Notes under the pieces: model-generated
What the model was told of the DNA's origin: nothing
What the model saw: the letters and a program-made list of their open reading frames with translations, nothing else
The model's database searches: none
Assembly (NCBI RefSeq): GCF_000340215.1
Contig: NW_006921542.1
Span: 493,610 to 557,609, forward strand
Source of the DNA: Pseudocercospora fijiensis CIRAD86
Taxonomy: Eukaryota; Ascomycota; Dothideomycetes; Mycosphaerellales; Mycosphaerellaceae
DNA: 64,000 nt
Direction of reading: 5' to 3'
In this document: positions 23,485 through 33,589 of the stretch, in pieces
How the letters are laid out: every line of letters begins with the position of its first letter
How positions within the stretch are numbered: position 1 is the stretch's first letter
Position numbers and translations under genes: made by a program

Positions 23485-23849
23485 TCTACCGAGCAGTTAG
23501 GGAATTAAATAGCGAGCGAAAGGATAAAATTTATACCTAATAAGTGCAGTTTCTAAACTAAACTATAATAGCTTATATATATATATGCTTTTAATTAGTT
23601 AGTGCCCTTAGCTAATTGTCTATAGATTTAGGGTTATATAAGTACCTTCCTATAACTGAAAAATGCCGGCTACGCTACCGGCTACACTCTCGTATCTTAT
23701 AAAGGGCTTACTTCGAGTTACGTAGAGATTCTTACACTTCTTAGAAACCGATAAATTCTATAGTTCGAACTAGCTAATCCTATAGTTGCTTAGCAAACCA
23801 ACCTAAACTAAACTAGATCTTCGGCTTAGTAAACTAAACTAAACTAACC

Positions 23850-23878
23850 CGAACTACTATAGGGTCTAGATTTATCGT
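23850..23878 (-). repeat. Outer TIR of the right hAT copy
   Basis: Read on the minus strand this is TAGACCCTATAGTAGTTCGG, matching the start at 13974 with two transition-type differences. The preceding run of aaactaaacta units is also present just inside the right end of the short element at 33225-33581. Confidence 0.8.
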
Positions 23879-23899
23879 ACTAGATACGACCTAGCTCGT

Positions 23900-26330
23900 A
23901 GCCGATAGGGCTTCTCGCTCCTTACTAGTAACGATAGCGGCTACTTAAAAGAGCTACGAGAGACAGTTAAGAAAAGAATGCTAAGTATACGGCCTACCCT
24001 AGATATCTAGCGATAAGGGATAGCCCTTAAGCCTATTGCTAAGCCCGGTATCGACGATCTTATTAAACAGTTCTAAGACCTAAAGTTTTACGTCGTCTCC
24101 CGAGACAATTAGAAAGGTCCTACTATAGGCCCGGTTAATACTAATACCGATTCGTATACCCTATAACGCCTATATCCCTTCTAGAGCGATAATGCCCTTA
24201 TAGCTTAGGTATATAATCACTAGTTTATATAAGGGCCGACTATTAATGCTTTTGCCTTTTAGTCTATTCCTAGTATAGAGGGTCGCTATTACTATTACGG
24301 AGCCGAAGGCTACCTTCGCCTAAACTATAAGCCCTATCGGTATATATAGGACTAAGGGTTCTACTATATTCGAGACCGTGCTTAGTACCTCGGGCCCTTA
24401 GGTACCCTATACGCTACCCTATTCCGCTTCCGTAATAGCCCTATCCTCCTAAAACTCGCTATTATACTTCCGCTCCTCGAAGCCTATTACTAGTAAGAGA
24501 TTATATTCCTATCTTAATTTAGGATAGAAGCCCTTTGAAAACAATTTAACTATCCTCCTTAGTAACCGAGACGAACTACAGCTCCTAGTACTATAGCTTA
24601 ACTAGCCTCTCGAGTCCTAACTCCTCGAGCCCTAGCTCCGATAATTCCTTCTACTCTACCCCCTCCGCCTTTAAGGTCTCCGGGAAACCCTTATAGAGGG
24701 ATCGCCTTAAACGATACTCGGAACGGCCTTCCTGCCCCTACTACTGCCTCTACTACTACTAGGCGGGTTATACTATACTAGAGACCCTATAATCTAGGCG
24801 TTATCGAGGAAGCCGATAAAGAGCTAGATTTTAGCGATTACGAAGCGGCTATAGTTATAGATACCCTTACCTATACTCGTAGCTAGGATGCTCTACTTAG
24901 GAATAGTCTTCCCGTTACCGCTATTACCGACGTAAACAGAATTCAGAAGGCTACCGCTAAGTAGAAGGGTACTACGAAGACTAAAGGCATTCGTAATATA
25001 GTTTAAGGACTTAGTGTTCGTAAGGCAGAGGAGGCAATTCGAAAACAAACCTAGCCTCGAAGAGCTACTTAAAGGTCCCCGAGCCTACTACCTCTAAGAG
25101 CCTAGTCTAAGGAAAGGGTTAGTCGTAACCCCCCTACTACTAGCCCTTCTAGTACCTATAGGTAGCCTACGGCTAAATCCTTAAATAGTAACGCTAGCCT
25201 ATCTAAAGATAGTAACTTAGAAATAGATAACGTACTACCGCCTACCCCGAGACCTACCGCTAAAGAGCTATCGAAAGGGGTAAACCCTCCGAGCCGGTAG
25301 AGAGCTATAAGAAAGGAGCCTAAGACAACTAAAATTATAAAGAATCTTTAGAAACATTATAAGGACCCCGACTTTTAGGTAAAGAAATTCCTTAGTAGAA
25401 ATAGAATATAGCTTAGCAATACTAAGGCCCTCGCCTATATTCCGGAATATTAAAAGCTCGTTGCCCGTTAGCTAAACGATAATGCGCTTGCTTTAAGAAT
25501 TCGGGAGCTAGAAAAGGATAAAACCGATAAGATTCCGTACTAGATTATAGAGATAGCAGGTAGGGTAGCTACCTTAGCTACTAGGAAAACTAGACCTAGA
25601 CGATCTAAAGACTACCCTATTCTAGTCCTTACCTCTGCCCGGGAATTCTTTACTAGCCTTAACGAAGAATAGGGCTACGAGGAATACGAGGCAGCTAACG
25701 AAGAGGTTATCCGGGACCCCGATTCGATAAGCCGGAGAAACAGACTTTACTACTACGCTATATAGGTTATTTCGTCTAGGGTAGATACCCTTCCTAACGA
25801 AATACTCTATATCGACCCTAGCTAAATACGCCTCTTATTAGTTAACGATAACTTCGTCCTTGTTCCTAGCCCGTATATTACTATTACTATTAATAGGTGC
25901 CTTAAGATCCGCGCTCTTATTAATAAAGGCTCCGAGGGGAATATATTAAATACGAAGTTCCTATAGCGTACTAGCCTTGCTCTTTTAAAAGGTCTTATTC
26001 TAAATATACGAGGAGCTAGAGGAAGAGCTAAATTTATTAGTATTAGTACTTCCGTTCCTATCTCAACCTTTAATATCGAGTATAAAACCGATTTCCTTGT
26101 TATACCCCTAGGAGATAACGACCTCCCTATTATCCTTAGTCGCCCTTAGGCTCGTAAGAACCGCCTTATCGCTCGAAATATAGACGACGGCTCCTAGGAA
26201 GGGACTATCTCTACGCGCGGAGGCCGCTCTACTACCTTTACTACCCTTACTAGCTCTAAGAATTATATCCTACTTAAGGAGCTCCTTAGTCGCAATAATA
26301 CCTAGTAGTTGAAAAACTAGGTAGCGGACG
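23900..26330 (+). pseudogene. Gypsy gag-protease relic
   Basis: A long Ser/Pro/Arg-rich frame with gag-like composition is followed at about 25860-26150 by a retropepsin-like domain. This reads TITINRCLKIRALINKGSEG, where the catalytic DSG-type triad appears as NKG because of RIP, and then FLVIPLGDNDLPIILSRP, matching the flap and ILGRP-type end. The domain would cut the Gag-Pol polyprotein. Stops are mainly TAG. It ends shortly before a TAGC-repeat hairpin at about 26461. Confidence 0.7.
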
Positions 26331-26479
26331 AGAAACTAGCGTCGAGTCTGCCCTAATTTCGAAACCGCTAGGTAGAGGTATTATATATACCGTTATAACT
26401 TATTGTTTAATAAGAAATGTTAATATAGAACTATATAGCGAAAATAACGGTAGCCGTAAGGTATACTAGCTAGCTAGCT

Positions 26480-29400
26480 AGGGTATATTAATTAGTCCGG
26501 TAACCGGCCCGCCCCTACTTCCGCTATCTTTTCCGACCTCGCTTAAACTAGCCCCGGCTTATTCCGGCGGTCCCGGCATCCCTATATCCCTATAACTGCC
26601 CTCTAGTTGTAGCCTATATAAAGGCCGCCTAACTAGCTACCCTATCTAGGAGCGGGTATACGACGACGTACCGATCCTAGCTATATAGCGCTAGTCCTTC
26701 CTTAAAAATCCTTCCTAGCTATATCTAACGATTAGCCTTATCCGGCTCGGGCGTATAGAGGCAATTCTCGAGCCTATAACCCGAGACGATTAGGCTATAA
26801 TACTTTAATAGTTAGAAGCGAATAGGTTTTACGAATAGTATAAGCGGTACTATAGATTTTAGAGTTTTCGAAGGTTCCCTACCTAGCTCCTATCTCTTAA
26901 GAGGATGCTTAAGGAAGATTCGGAGACTAGTAGGTACCGTACGGTCGGGGTTTATAGAATATATAAGAAGAAGGTAGACAAAGTAAGACCTATAGAGGCT
27001 AGTACTATAGTAACCGGAAGTATAACAACCGGTAGTAACCCTTACTAGAAAAAGAAACGGCTTGCTCGAGAAGCGTTGCTTCCGCCTAGAACCGGGCTAT
27101 ATAACTAGAAGTACTTAATTAAGAAGTTCTTAGATATACTACGCGGCTCGCGTCTTACTAAAGAAAGGAAAGCAAAGCTTCTTATTAGAATAGAGCTTCT
27201 TCCTAAAGAGCTAGATCTATTCTACGAGATACTTTATAATAGGGAGAAAGCCCTTACCTAGAGCTTTACTAAAATTAGAAGAGTCGACGCGGACGTAGTA
27301 CCTCCTTAACAGATCCGAACAATTCCTTATAAGCCCTAGAGAAACCTAACTTTCCGCCTCTAGCCTAGCTTAGTAAACATTATAGAAGAAATAATCCGAA
27401 AGCGAATTGCGAATAGGGTACTTAAAGTTAGCGAAGGGGTATACCGAAACCCCTAGTTCTTAGTTTAGAAGAAGGGAACTAAAAAGTATCGCCTAATTAA
27501 CGCTACTATAGAACTAAACCGCTATATAATATAGGACGGAAACCTCCCTCCTAATACTAATAGCTTTATAGAGGATTTTGCTAACTATACTATCTCGTCC
27601 CTAATCGATTCCTTCTCTAGGTATAACTAAGTCCTACTTTACGAGGCCGATCGGGATATAACTGCCTTTAATACCCCGCTTAGCCTTATACGGATAACTA
27701 CCCTTCCGTAGGGAGTAACAAACTCCGTTACCTAGTTTGTCCGAGTAGTTATAAGGATCCTTTTCGATTATATCTCTTACCGTACGAGGCCTTTCGTTAA
27801 CGATATTAGTATTAAGGGTCCGAAGACCCGATATAATAATAAGGAAGTCGAACCTAGCTTAAGAAGGTTCGTTACTAAGTATATTTAATAGATAGATAGA
27901 GTTCTCGCAGATATCGAGCGTACTAGATATACTATTTTAGGCCTAAAATCTCAATTCCTCTATAAAAAGCTAAAGGTTATTAGCTACGTTATTAATATCT
28001 CCGGGAGATACCCTAATATAGAGAAGGTTATAAAGATTATCGTATAGCTAGTACCTAAGAACTACTTAGGCGTATAGGCCTTCCTTAGAGTTTGTATCTA
28101 CTACTATATCTAGATCGAAGGCTTCGTAATAATAGTAAGAAGACTCTTCTATCTCCTAAAGGCCGATATCGAATTTTCTTAGGGACCGGGTTAGCAAGTC
28201 GCTATAGATACTTTAAAAGCTATACTAACTACTACCCCTACTCTTATCTCGATTAACTATACTAAGGGTACTAGATTAATTGTCCTTCTCTTAGATACGA
28301 GTAGGTCCGGGTATAGTAGTAGCCTAAACTAATACGAAAGGGACAATACAAAGAAGCGTTACCCTATTCGGTACGAAAGCGGTCTTTAGACTAATAGTAA
28401 GGCCCGATATAACGCTAGCAAACGAGAATGCCTTGCCGTACTTAAACTACTAAAGAAGTTTAAGAAGTATCTCGTTAGGTAGTACTTTCGGATCGAAATC
28501 GATACTACTACCCTTATCTACTAACTTAATAAGTTAGCCTCGGATCTCCCTAACTCGGTAATAGCTCGCTAGGTAGCCTAGATCCGACTATTCGATTTCG
28601 AGGTTAAATATATTCCCGGGCGGAAGTACTCTACGGCTAATAGGCTATCCCGTCGTAATTCTACTAAAGAGGATATCGCCGAGCGAGATAACTAAATCGA
28701 CGACGATAATATAATCGATAACGACTTCTTTTATAGTATAGTCTAGACCGAGCCTATCGATCCCCTAGCTAAGTCTAGCTTCCTTAACGAGGACGAATAT
28801 TAGTCTCGAGAATCGCTTCTTATTAGATACTTTAAGTCTACTCTTCGTTTTCTATAGGGCATCTCCCGTAGCGAAGCTCGGAGGGTCCGACGAGCTACCT
28901 AGAAATATATTATTAAAGATCGGCTCCTATTTTACTAGCGGTACCCGAATTGCCCCCTTTAACGAGTAATTAATAGCGCGAAGGTCCGAGAGGAAATAAT
29001 CTAATTACTTTATAAGGATTATAGCTATAACGGCCGGGAGGCAGTATACTATCTAGCTTTAAAAAGGTACTTCTAGCACAGTATATAGTCCTAGATCGCT
29101 ATATAGGTTCGATCCTATCGAGTATACCGGATACGAGAAGGGTATAGGATTGCTAGAACGCTTTACCCTACCTATATTCGGGTTATTAGCCGTCGCTAGG
29201 TTGCCGATATACTTTATATCGACAATAAGGGGTCTATTGCCCTAGTACGCGAGGTTGTTAGCGGCTAGGTTAAGGGGAGGATATTTAATTACTCGGGCAA
29301 GTCGGTTACTATAAACTAAATAGCTAAGTTCCTATATAAAGAGGTCTACTACCGATATAGCTACCCGGACGAATTCGTTATAGATAATAGATCTAAAACT

Positions 29401-30993
29401 CGAAAGGATACTAAAGGATTGCTTAAACGAATAGCTACGTACCGAGTCCGGATTTCCCTATACTACCTAAAGGCAAATAGTTAGATCGAAGTTAGAAACC
29501 GACCTATCCTAGCTACCCTTTCTAAACTAATAAATAGCACTATAAAAGGTTAGAGAAAATACCTCCTACCTGTCCTATAGGCTAACCGAATAATATACCG
29601 ACGAACGACTAATAAAACGTATATAAAGATTATATATAAAGAGGCCGATATTATACTTCCTATTAAGAGTACTTATAGAACCTTCTAAATAGTCGACTAG
29701 GATACTATACGTAATACTGCCTTATTACTTATATACCGTGCTTAGCAACTAGTATATATACCTAACGATAACGAAGAAGCGGCCCTCCGGCTAAAGAGGA
29801 CCCGCGAGGAGAATACTCGCTAGTACGATAAGAAAGGAGCAGTATTAAACGCTCCTCTTAAGGTTAGCTCCCTTATACTTATTACTAGGAGCGATATCGA
29901 GCACTTAAGGTCTAGTAAGCTTGCTTTTCGATAGAAGGGCCCCTTTCGTATTACGGAAATTACTACCTCTAGAACCTTATACTACCTTACCGAACTTAAT
30001 AGAGCTAATCTAGCTATTACCCTTCTACGCGATCGGTTAAAGGAAGTACCTCCCTTCCGACCTAACCAGCTCTCGGGGGAAAACGCTAGTATAACGAACG
30101 ACGAACCTATTAATAAAGAAGTCGAGGTAGATAGAGATAGCTAGTCTAAGTCCTTCGCGTCTAGGGACGATAGCTAATCTAAGACTAGTTCCGGTAAAGA
30201 AAGGGATATAGACGTCTATACTATTATATCCCTTCCTAGGGAGGAGTAAAGGCGAGCCTTTAAAGCCTATACTATAGCTATATACCGAGTCGACCCTAAA
30301 GTTAATCCTATCTCTTAGATTAATAACCTAACGCGAGATCTTCTTAGCGTATCCCTTATCGAGGACTATTCGAATAACTGTCTCTTCTTTAATAGCTCGA
30401 CCGAGCCTAATAGTTTTCTAGCTTTTAATTACCCTACCCTATTTACCTAGGGAGGGGTAACCTAGCCTTTAGCTTAGTACTATAGGTTCGGATAGATAGC
30501 AATTCTATATAGAAGGAAGGACCTTTACGAACAAGCCTACTACGTTAGCGCTCTTCCGAGGCTTACCTAGGACCCTAGGGTTCGACTAGTACTATAGCAA
30601 GACCCTAGCTAGTAGGTAACTTAGAGGGTATAGGTCTACGACGAAATAAATATATTAAAGTGGGAATACAACCTATATCTCCTTAAGGCCTTAGTAGAAA
30701 CTAGCCTTGCTACCCTAGTATATACTAACCTATATAGGCGACGAGGTATTAGGTTTCTCGCCTAGGAGGCTATAGACAACGTTACAAACTAGGGAGACAA
30801 CGAATATAGGTTGTCCTTAATAAGGATACGAGATAGGCTTCGGCTTACCTAGATCGAATAGGAGGAGCTCTACTATACCGTTAACTCTAAGGGCCTAGAT
30901 TCGAACCCCGGAGCTTTCGACGAACCCTTAGAAGCGGAGTAGGCTATAGAATATAATAAAATAGGACTACTACTACCTTAGTAGGCCTACTAA
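26480..30993 (+). pseudogene. Gypsy pol relic (RT, RNase H, integrase)
   Basis: The RT region at 27370-27960 contains RNPWFLV, KYRLINATIELNRY, SLIDSFSRYN, DRDITAFNTPL and the active-site strand FVNDISIKGPKT (27793-). There the second-to-last Asp of the DD pair reads Asn by a TG-to-TA change. FEVKYIPGRKYSTANRLSRR near 28600 marks the RNase H/tether end. Integrase at about 29080-29700 includes YRYSYPDEFVIDNRSK and KANS-IEVRNRPILATLSKL-type sequence. A frame of unknown role extends to about 30990. RIP stops throughout make it non-functional. Confidence 0.82.
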
Positions 30994-31799
30994 ACTACTA
31001 ACTAGAGTCGCAATCGCCTACGACTACTTACGTTTATCCTCCTTTTTACTTATATTTACTCGCCTTATATTGATTTTTTTTACTCGCTAGTACCCTTATT
31101 CGCGTACTTAAACGGATTATCGACGTATACTAAGATCGATTGTCCCTTTATACATTAGTATCCGGATAGAGTACTACTACTAGAGCCTTATCGTTGCTTC
31201 TTTTCTTCTTTATACTACTACTACTAAGGGTAGGGGCTTTAGTAAGGAGCCCCCGTCCTTAATAATATCCCTAGACCTACTCCCCGGGGTAGTCTAAGTA
31301 CTAGCCTACCCGCGGAGCGAGCAAATAATTTTAACTCGGTAAAAATACACCTACTAGAAGCTCTACGTCGCGCCTAGGTCGGTAAAACCGAAGTCTACTC
31401 TACAGGGTAAATCTAGAAAAACCTTACCTACCCTCGAAGATTTCCTTTATTCAAAAGCCTTTCCTTTACATTATTTTAGTAGCCTGTATCGGCCGATATA
31501 TCGAGATTTCTAGGAATCTTAGGAGCTCCCGCCTATAGTAGCTAGCTAGCTAGGATATATTATAACTACTACCGCTACCCTATACTACCTAGAGGAGCCC
31601 TTATAACTATACCTTAATACGGTAGGGGTTAGAGCGGAGGGGTTAGTATATTATACAATAATTAACTCCCTAGATCTGAGTGCTCTAGCCTTATACCCTC
31701 GAATCTCGTTACTACTCGAATTACCTAGGCCTCTAGAAATGTTACCGCTACCTACTACTAACACTTTACTTCCTTTAGGATACGTACCTTAGTTTCGGA
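30994..31799. other. No gene seen; possible 3' end of the gypsy-like element
   Basis: RIP-altered, pyrimidine-rich sequence. It contains a TAGC-repeat hairpin motif (31531-31557) that recurs at 35970-35996. An LTR may be hidden here, but no partner was found. Confidence 0.4.
31531..31557 (+). repeat. 27-bp direct repeat with TAGC hairpin, copy 1
   Basis: gcctatagtagctagctagc followed by taggata is identical to 35970-35996. Flanking bases differ on both sides, so this is not an obvious LTR. The inner tagctagcta is self-complementary. A related tactagctagctagctaggg occurs at about 26464. Confidence 0.7.
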
Positions 31800-33216
31800 T
31801 TTATATATAAACGCGCGTATACGCGTAAGGCAGGTGCCTCCCGCCCCCTCCCGTATACCCGCGCTACTACTACGACAAAAAGGCGATCCTTCTCGTATCT
31901 AAACTTCTATATAAACAAATATACCTATACCGCCCTTCTCTCGATAAAGCGATAGGCGCCTATAGTAAATACTACCCTCCTTAATTAGCTATTAAAGACC
32001 GACAAGCCCTTACCTCCTCTACGCGATCCGATACGCAAATTCTCCCTAACGCCTCGTAAGAGCGTAATAGTAGAAGCCTCTAGCCGAGACCTTATTACGA
32101 GCGTAGCCTATAGTAGTATTTCCTACCTTCCTACCGACTAGCGACTAAGCAATTATAATACCCCGCTCGAATAGGTATAGTATCTTTAATCCGCTAACCT
32201 ATCCCGCTAAACTAAAGTAGATATAATCTACGACAATCTAGGGAGTGTTAACAACTTTATTAAAGGTACCGAGCTAACCTATTATCGGCTTAAAGAGGCG
32301 CTCTTTAAAGGGCTACCGAAGGAAATAGGAGATATTCTTCGTACCTAGGGATCTACTATAGTATAGGCCCTCGAGTAGTATATAGGTAACGAATTTACTA
32401 CCCTATAAGCCGCCGCTACTCGCGGAAAGGCTATAGAGGATCGCCGTAAGAACGATATTACTAATAGCCCTATATTCTTTAGGAATTACCTAGACCTCTA
32501 TAATATCCGAGGTAATACCGCTAAAGAGATAGCTCGAGTCTTTAGACTATAGAAAGATAGAAAACTTAATAGCTAGGTAAACTTTAAAGGCGTTAGCTAG
32601 GTTACCGAATTTTAGCTAGTCCTTCGTATCCTAAGCAATTACTTATATCGTCGAATACGTAGAGCAAGATAGGGACGGGTAGATATTAATATAGTTACTA
32701 TTACCGCTAAGGATTACGTAGTAGATAAGGAAGACGATACTCGTAAGGAGGGTAAGAATAAGTTCTTCCCCTAGAAGATAGAAGCTAGTAAAGCAAAGCT
32801 TAAGGCTATCGGTGTTTAAATTAGCTAGTACGAAGGCCCTCCTATAATTGCTATTACTTCCGATAGGCGCCCTTTTCCGAGACCGCTAGGTAGCTACGTT
32901 AAAGGTACCGCGTCTAAGACCCTAGGACTTAATATCCCTCGGTCCTATATAGGTATATACGAGCGAATTAGTATACCTATTAGATTACCGGTTATATATA
33001 ACCCGGCTAGCGACCCTCTAGCTAGACTAAATAACTAGTAGCTATCCCCCGCTCGCCCTACTTAGCCTATCGGCTCTCGATAAAACACGCCTCTATAACG
33101 CGATACGACTCGCTCTAATCTCTTAGTCGAAAACTCTACTTTACTACCCGATCGAACTAGTAGTAGGAGTAGCAATAATAGCCTTGCTCTAGGGGCTCCG
33201 CCTACTCGTCGAATTC

Positions 33217-33224
33217 GGACTACT
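33217..33224 (+). repeat. 8-bp target site duplication (left)
   Basis: ggactact directly precedes the TAGACCCC terminus and is repeated at 33582-33589 after the other terminus. An 8-bp duplication is diagnostic of hAT insertion. Confidence 0.9.
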
Positions 33225-33581
33225 TAGACCCCGTAGTAGTTCGGTTTGCGAACTATAGAACGTATATAGTTTAGTTTCTTAGCGGTACCCCTCTAGTTTA
33301 GTTCTGGTTTGGTTTTTTACCCCGCTAGTCTAAGCCGGTTTCCGAGAAAATCCGACTAAACTACGACGGTATACGACGATATACGACGATATACGACGAC
33401 CTCGGATCTAGTCCGGAGGCCCTATATTATATGCGCTATACGGTTGTATCTGTATTTCGGGCTATTTAGACGTGTTTTAGGTCGGGTTTTTGTCCGTAGC
33501 CGGTACGTAGCCGGCAAACCGGTCCGTATACCGGTTCCTTAGTAAACTAAACTAAACTAACCCGGACTACCGCGGGGTCTA
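33225..33581 (+). mobile_element. 357-bp non-autonomous hAT element (MITE-like) derived from the large element
   Basis: It starts TAGACCCCGTAGTAGTTCGG and ends ACTACCGCGGGGTCTA. The first ~100 bp align with the start of the large element at 13974 (gtatatagttt, agttctggtttggtttttt) and the last ~45 bp with its end (cttagtaaactaaactaaac). A GTAGCCGG pair is kept inside, together with three tacgacgata-type repeats. It has no coding capacity, so it would have depended on the hAT transposase of the large copies. Insertion split the unclassified frame of 31800-35960. Confidence 0.92.
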
Positions 33582-33589
33582 GGACTACT
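33582..33589 (+). repeat. 8-bp target site duplication (right)
   Basis: ggactact, a perfect copy of 33217-33224, lies immediately after the right terminus of the short hAT element. Confidence 0.9.

Larger units (their letters stand above)
1..23686. repeat. Giant imperfect palindrome (inverted repeat, ~9.8-kb arms)
   Basis: The first bases of the window reappear as reverse complement ending at 23686, and the inner edge of the left arm (9856) pairs with 13974. The pairing was followed at many points: the 20-bp subterminal repeats, the hAT core, both histone-like genes, the 361-bp duplication and the 174-codon frame at 249. The left arm is ~140 bp longer than the right, partly because of a 202-N gap. 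The arms are two copies of one transposon in opposite orientation around a 4.1-kb spacer. Mismatches between the arms are mostly transitions, as expected from RIP. Confidence 0.93.
2..23686. repeat. Dispersed GTAGCCGG / CCGGCTAC motif separating gene modules
   Basis: A short core (tagccggc and its complement) occurs mostly as pairs or short arrays 10-14 bp apart. Left arm: about 2-25, 838-862, 1450-1495, 2051-2081, 2281-2305, 3345-3372, 4355-4382, 5760-5786, 6885-6935, 8305-8330, 8868-8935 and 9527-9550. Right arm: about 14168-14196, 14920-14975, 15515-15545, 16905-16985, 17983-18010, 19386-19412, 20398-20425, 21450-21480, 21700-21712, 22255-22290, 22860-22905 and 23662-23686. A pair also lies in the short hAT derivative (about 33496-33518). 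The sites fall between coding frames, except that one lies inside the inferred first intron of an H3-like gene. CCGG resists RIP because it has no CpA or TpG, which may make it stand out. No function is known to me. Confidence 0.8.
13974..23878 (+). mobile_element. Large (~9.9 kb) hAT-type transposon carrying histone H3-like genes, right copy
   Basis: The element starts TAGACCCCGTAGTAGTTCGG and ends with the imperfect inverted complement ...CCGAACTACTATAGGGTCTA, giving TIRs of about 22 bp. The same two ends bound a 357-bp element at 33225 that has an 8-bp target duplication, which is the hAT signature. Inside is a RIP-degraded hAT transposase (17180-19386) with the TTDNASNN core and C-terminal dimerisation region. 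Other modules are a Lys/Arg-rich frame, several unrecognised frames and two histone H3-like genes. Most characterised hAT elements are much shorter than 10 kb, so the cargo is unusual. The 8-bp flanks (aggctaac at 13966 and gatttatc at 23879) do not match, so the original insertion site has been rearranged or the ends have diverged. Confidence 0.8.
23879..30993 (+). mobile_element. Decayed Ty3/gypsy-like retrotransposon (ends not found)
   Basis: A plus-strand gag-protease region and a pol region with RT, RNase H and integrase occur in gypsy order. It starts directly beside the right hAT terminus and no 5' LTR is visible, so the left end is probably truncated or displaced. A purine-rich acctagggaggggtaacc near 30450 resembles a polypurine tract, but the pol-like frame appears to continue to about 30990. 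No LTR pair could be matched. RIP is heavy and uniform. Confidence 0.75.

Noticed and set aside
2..23686. CRISPR-like or regulatory array from the GCCGGC repeats
   Set aside because: The units are very short, unevenly spaced, in both orientations, and lie in a eukaryotic transposon.
13974..23878. Starship-type giant element
   Set aside because: Size and cargo fit loosely, but no tyrosine-recombinase (DUF3435-type) gene was recognised at an end. The ends are inverted repeats, and the related short element has an 8-bp duplication typical of hAT.
13966..23886. Target duplication for the right hAT copy
   Set aside because: The flanks aggctaac and gatttatc do not match, even allowing RIP transitions.
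23879..31560. LTRs for the gypsy element at 24-31 kb
   Set aside because: No pair of matching direct repeats could be found by eye at its ends.
33225..33581. Tc1/mariner element with a TA duplication
   Set aside because: TA does flank a GACCCC start, but the longer perfect GGACTACT duplication and the TAG terminus fit hAT better.
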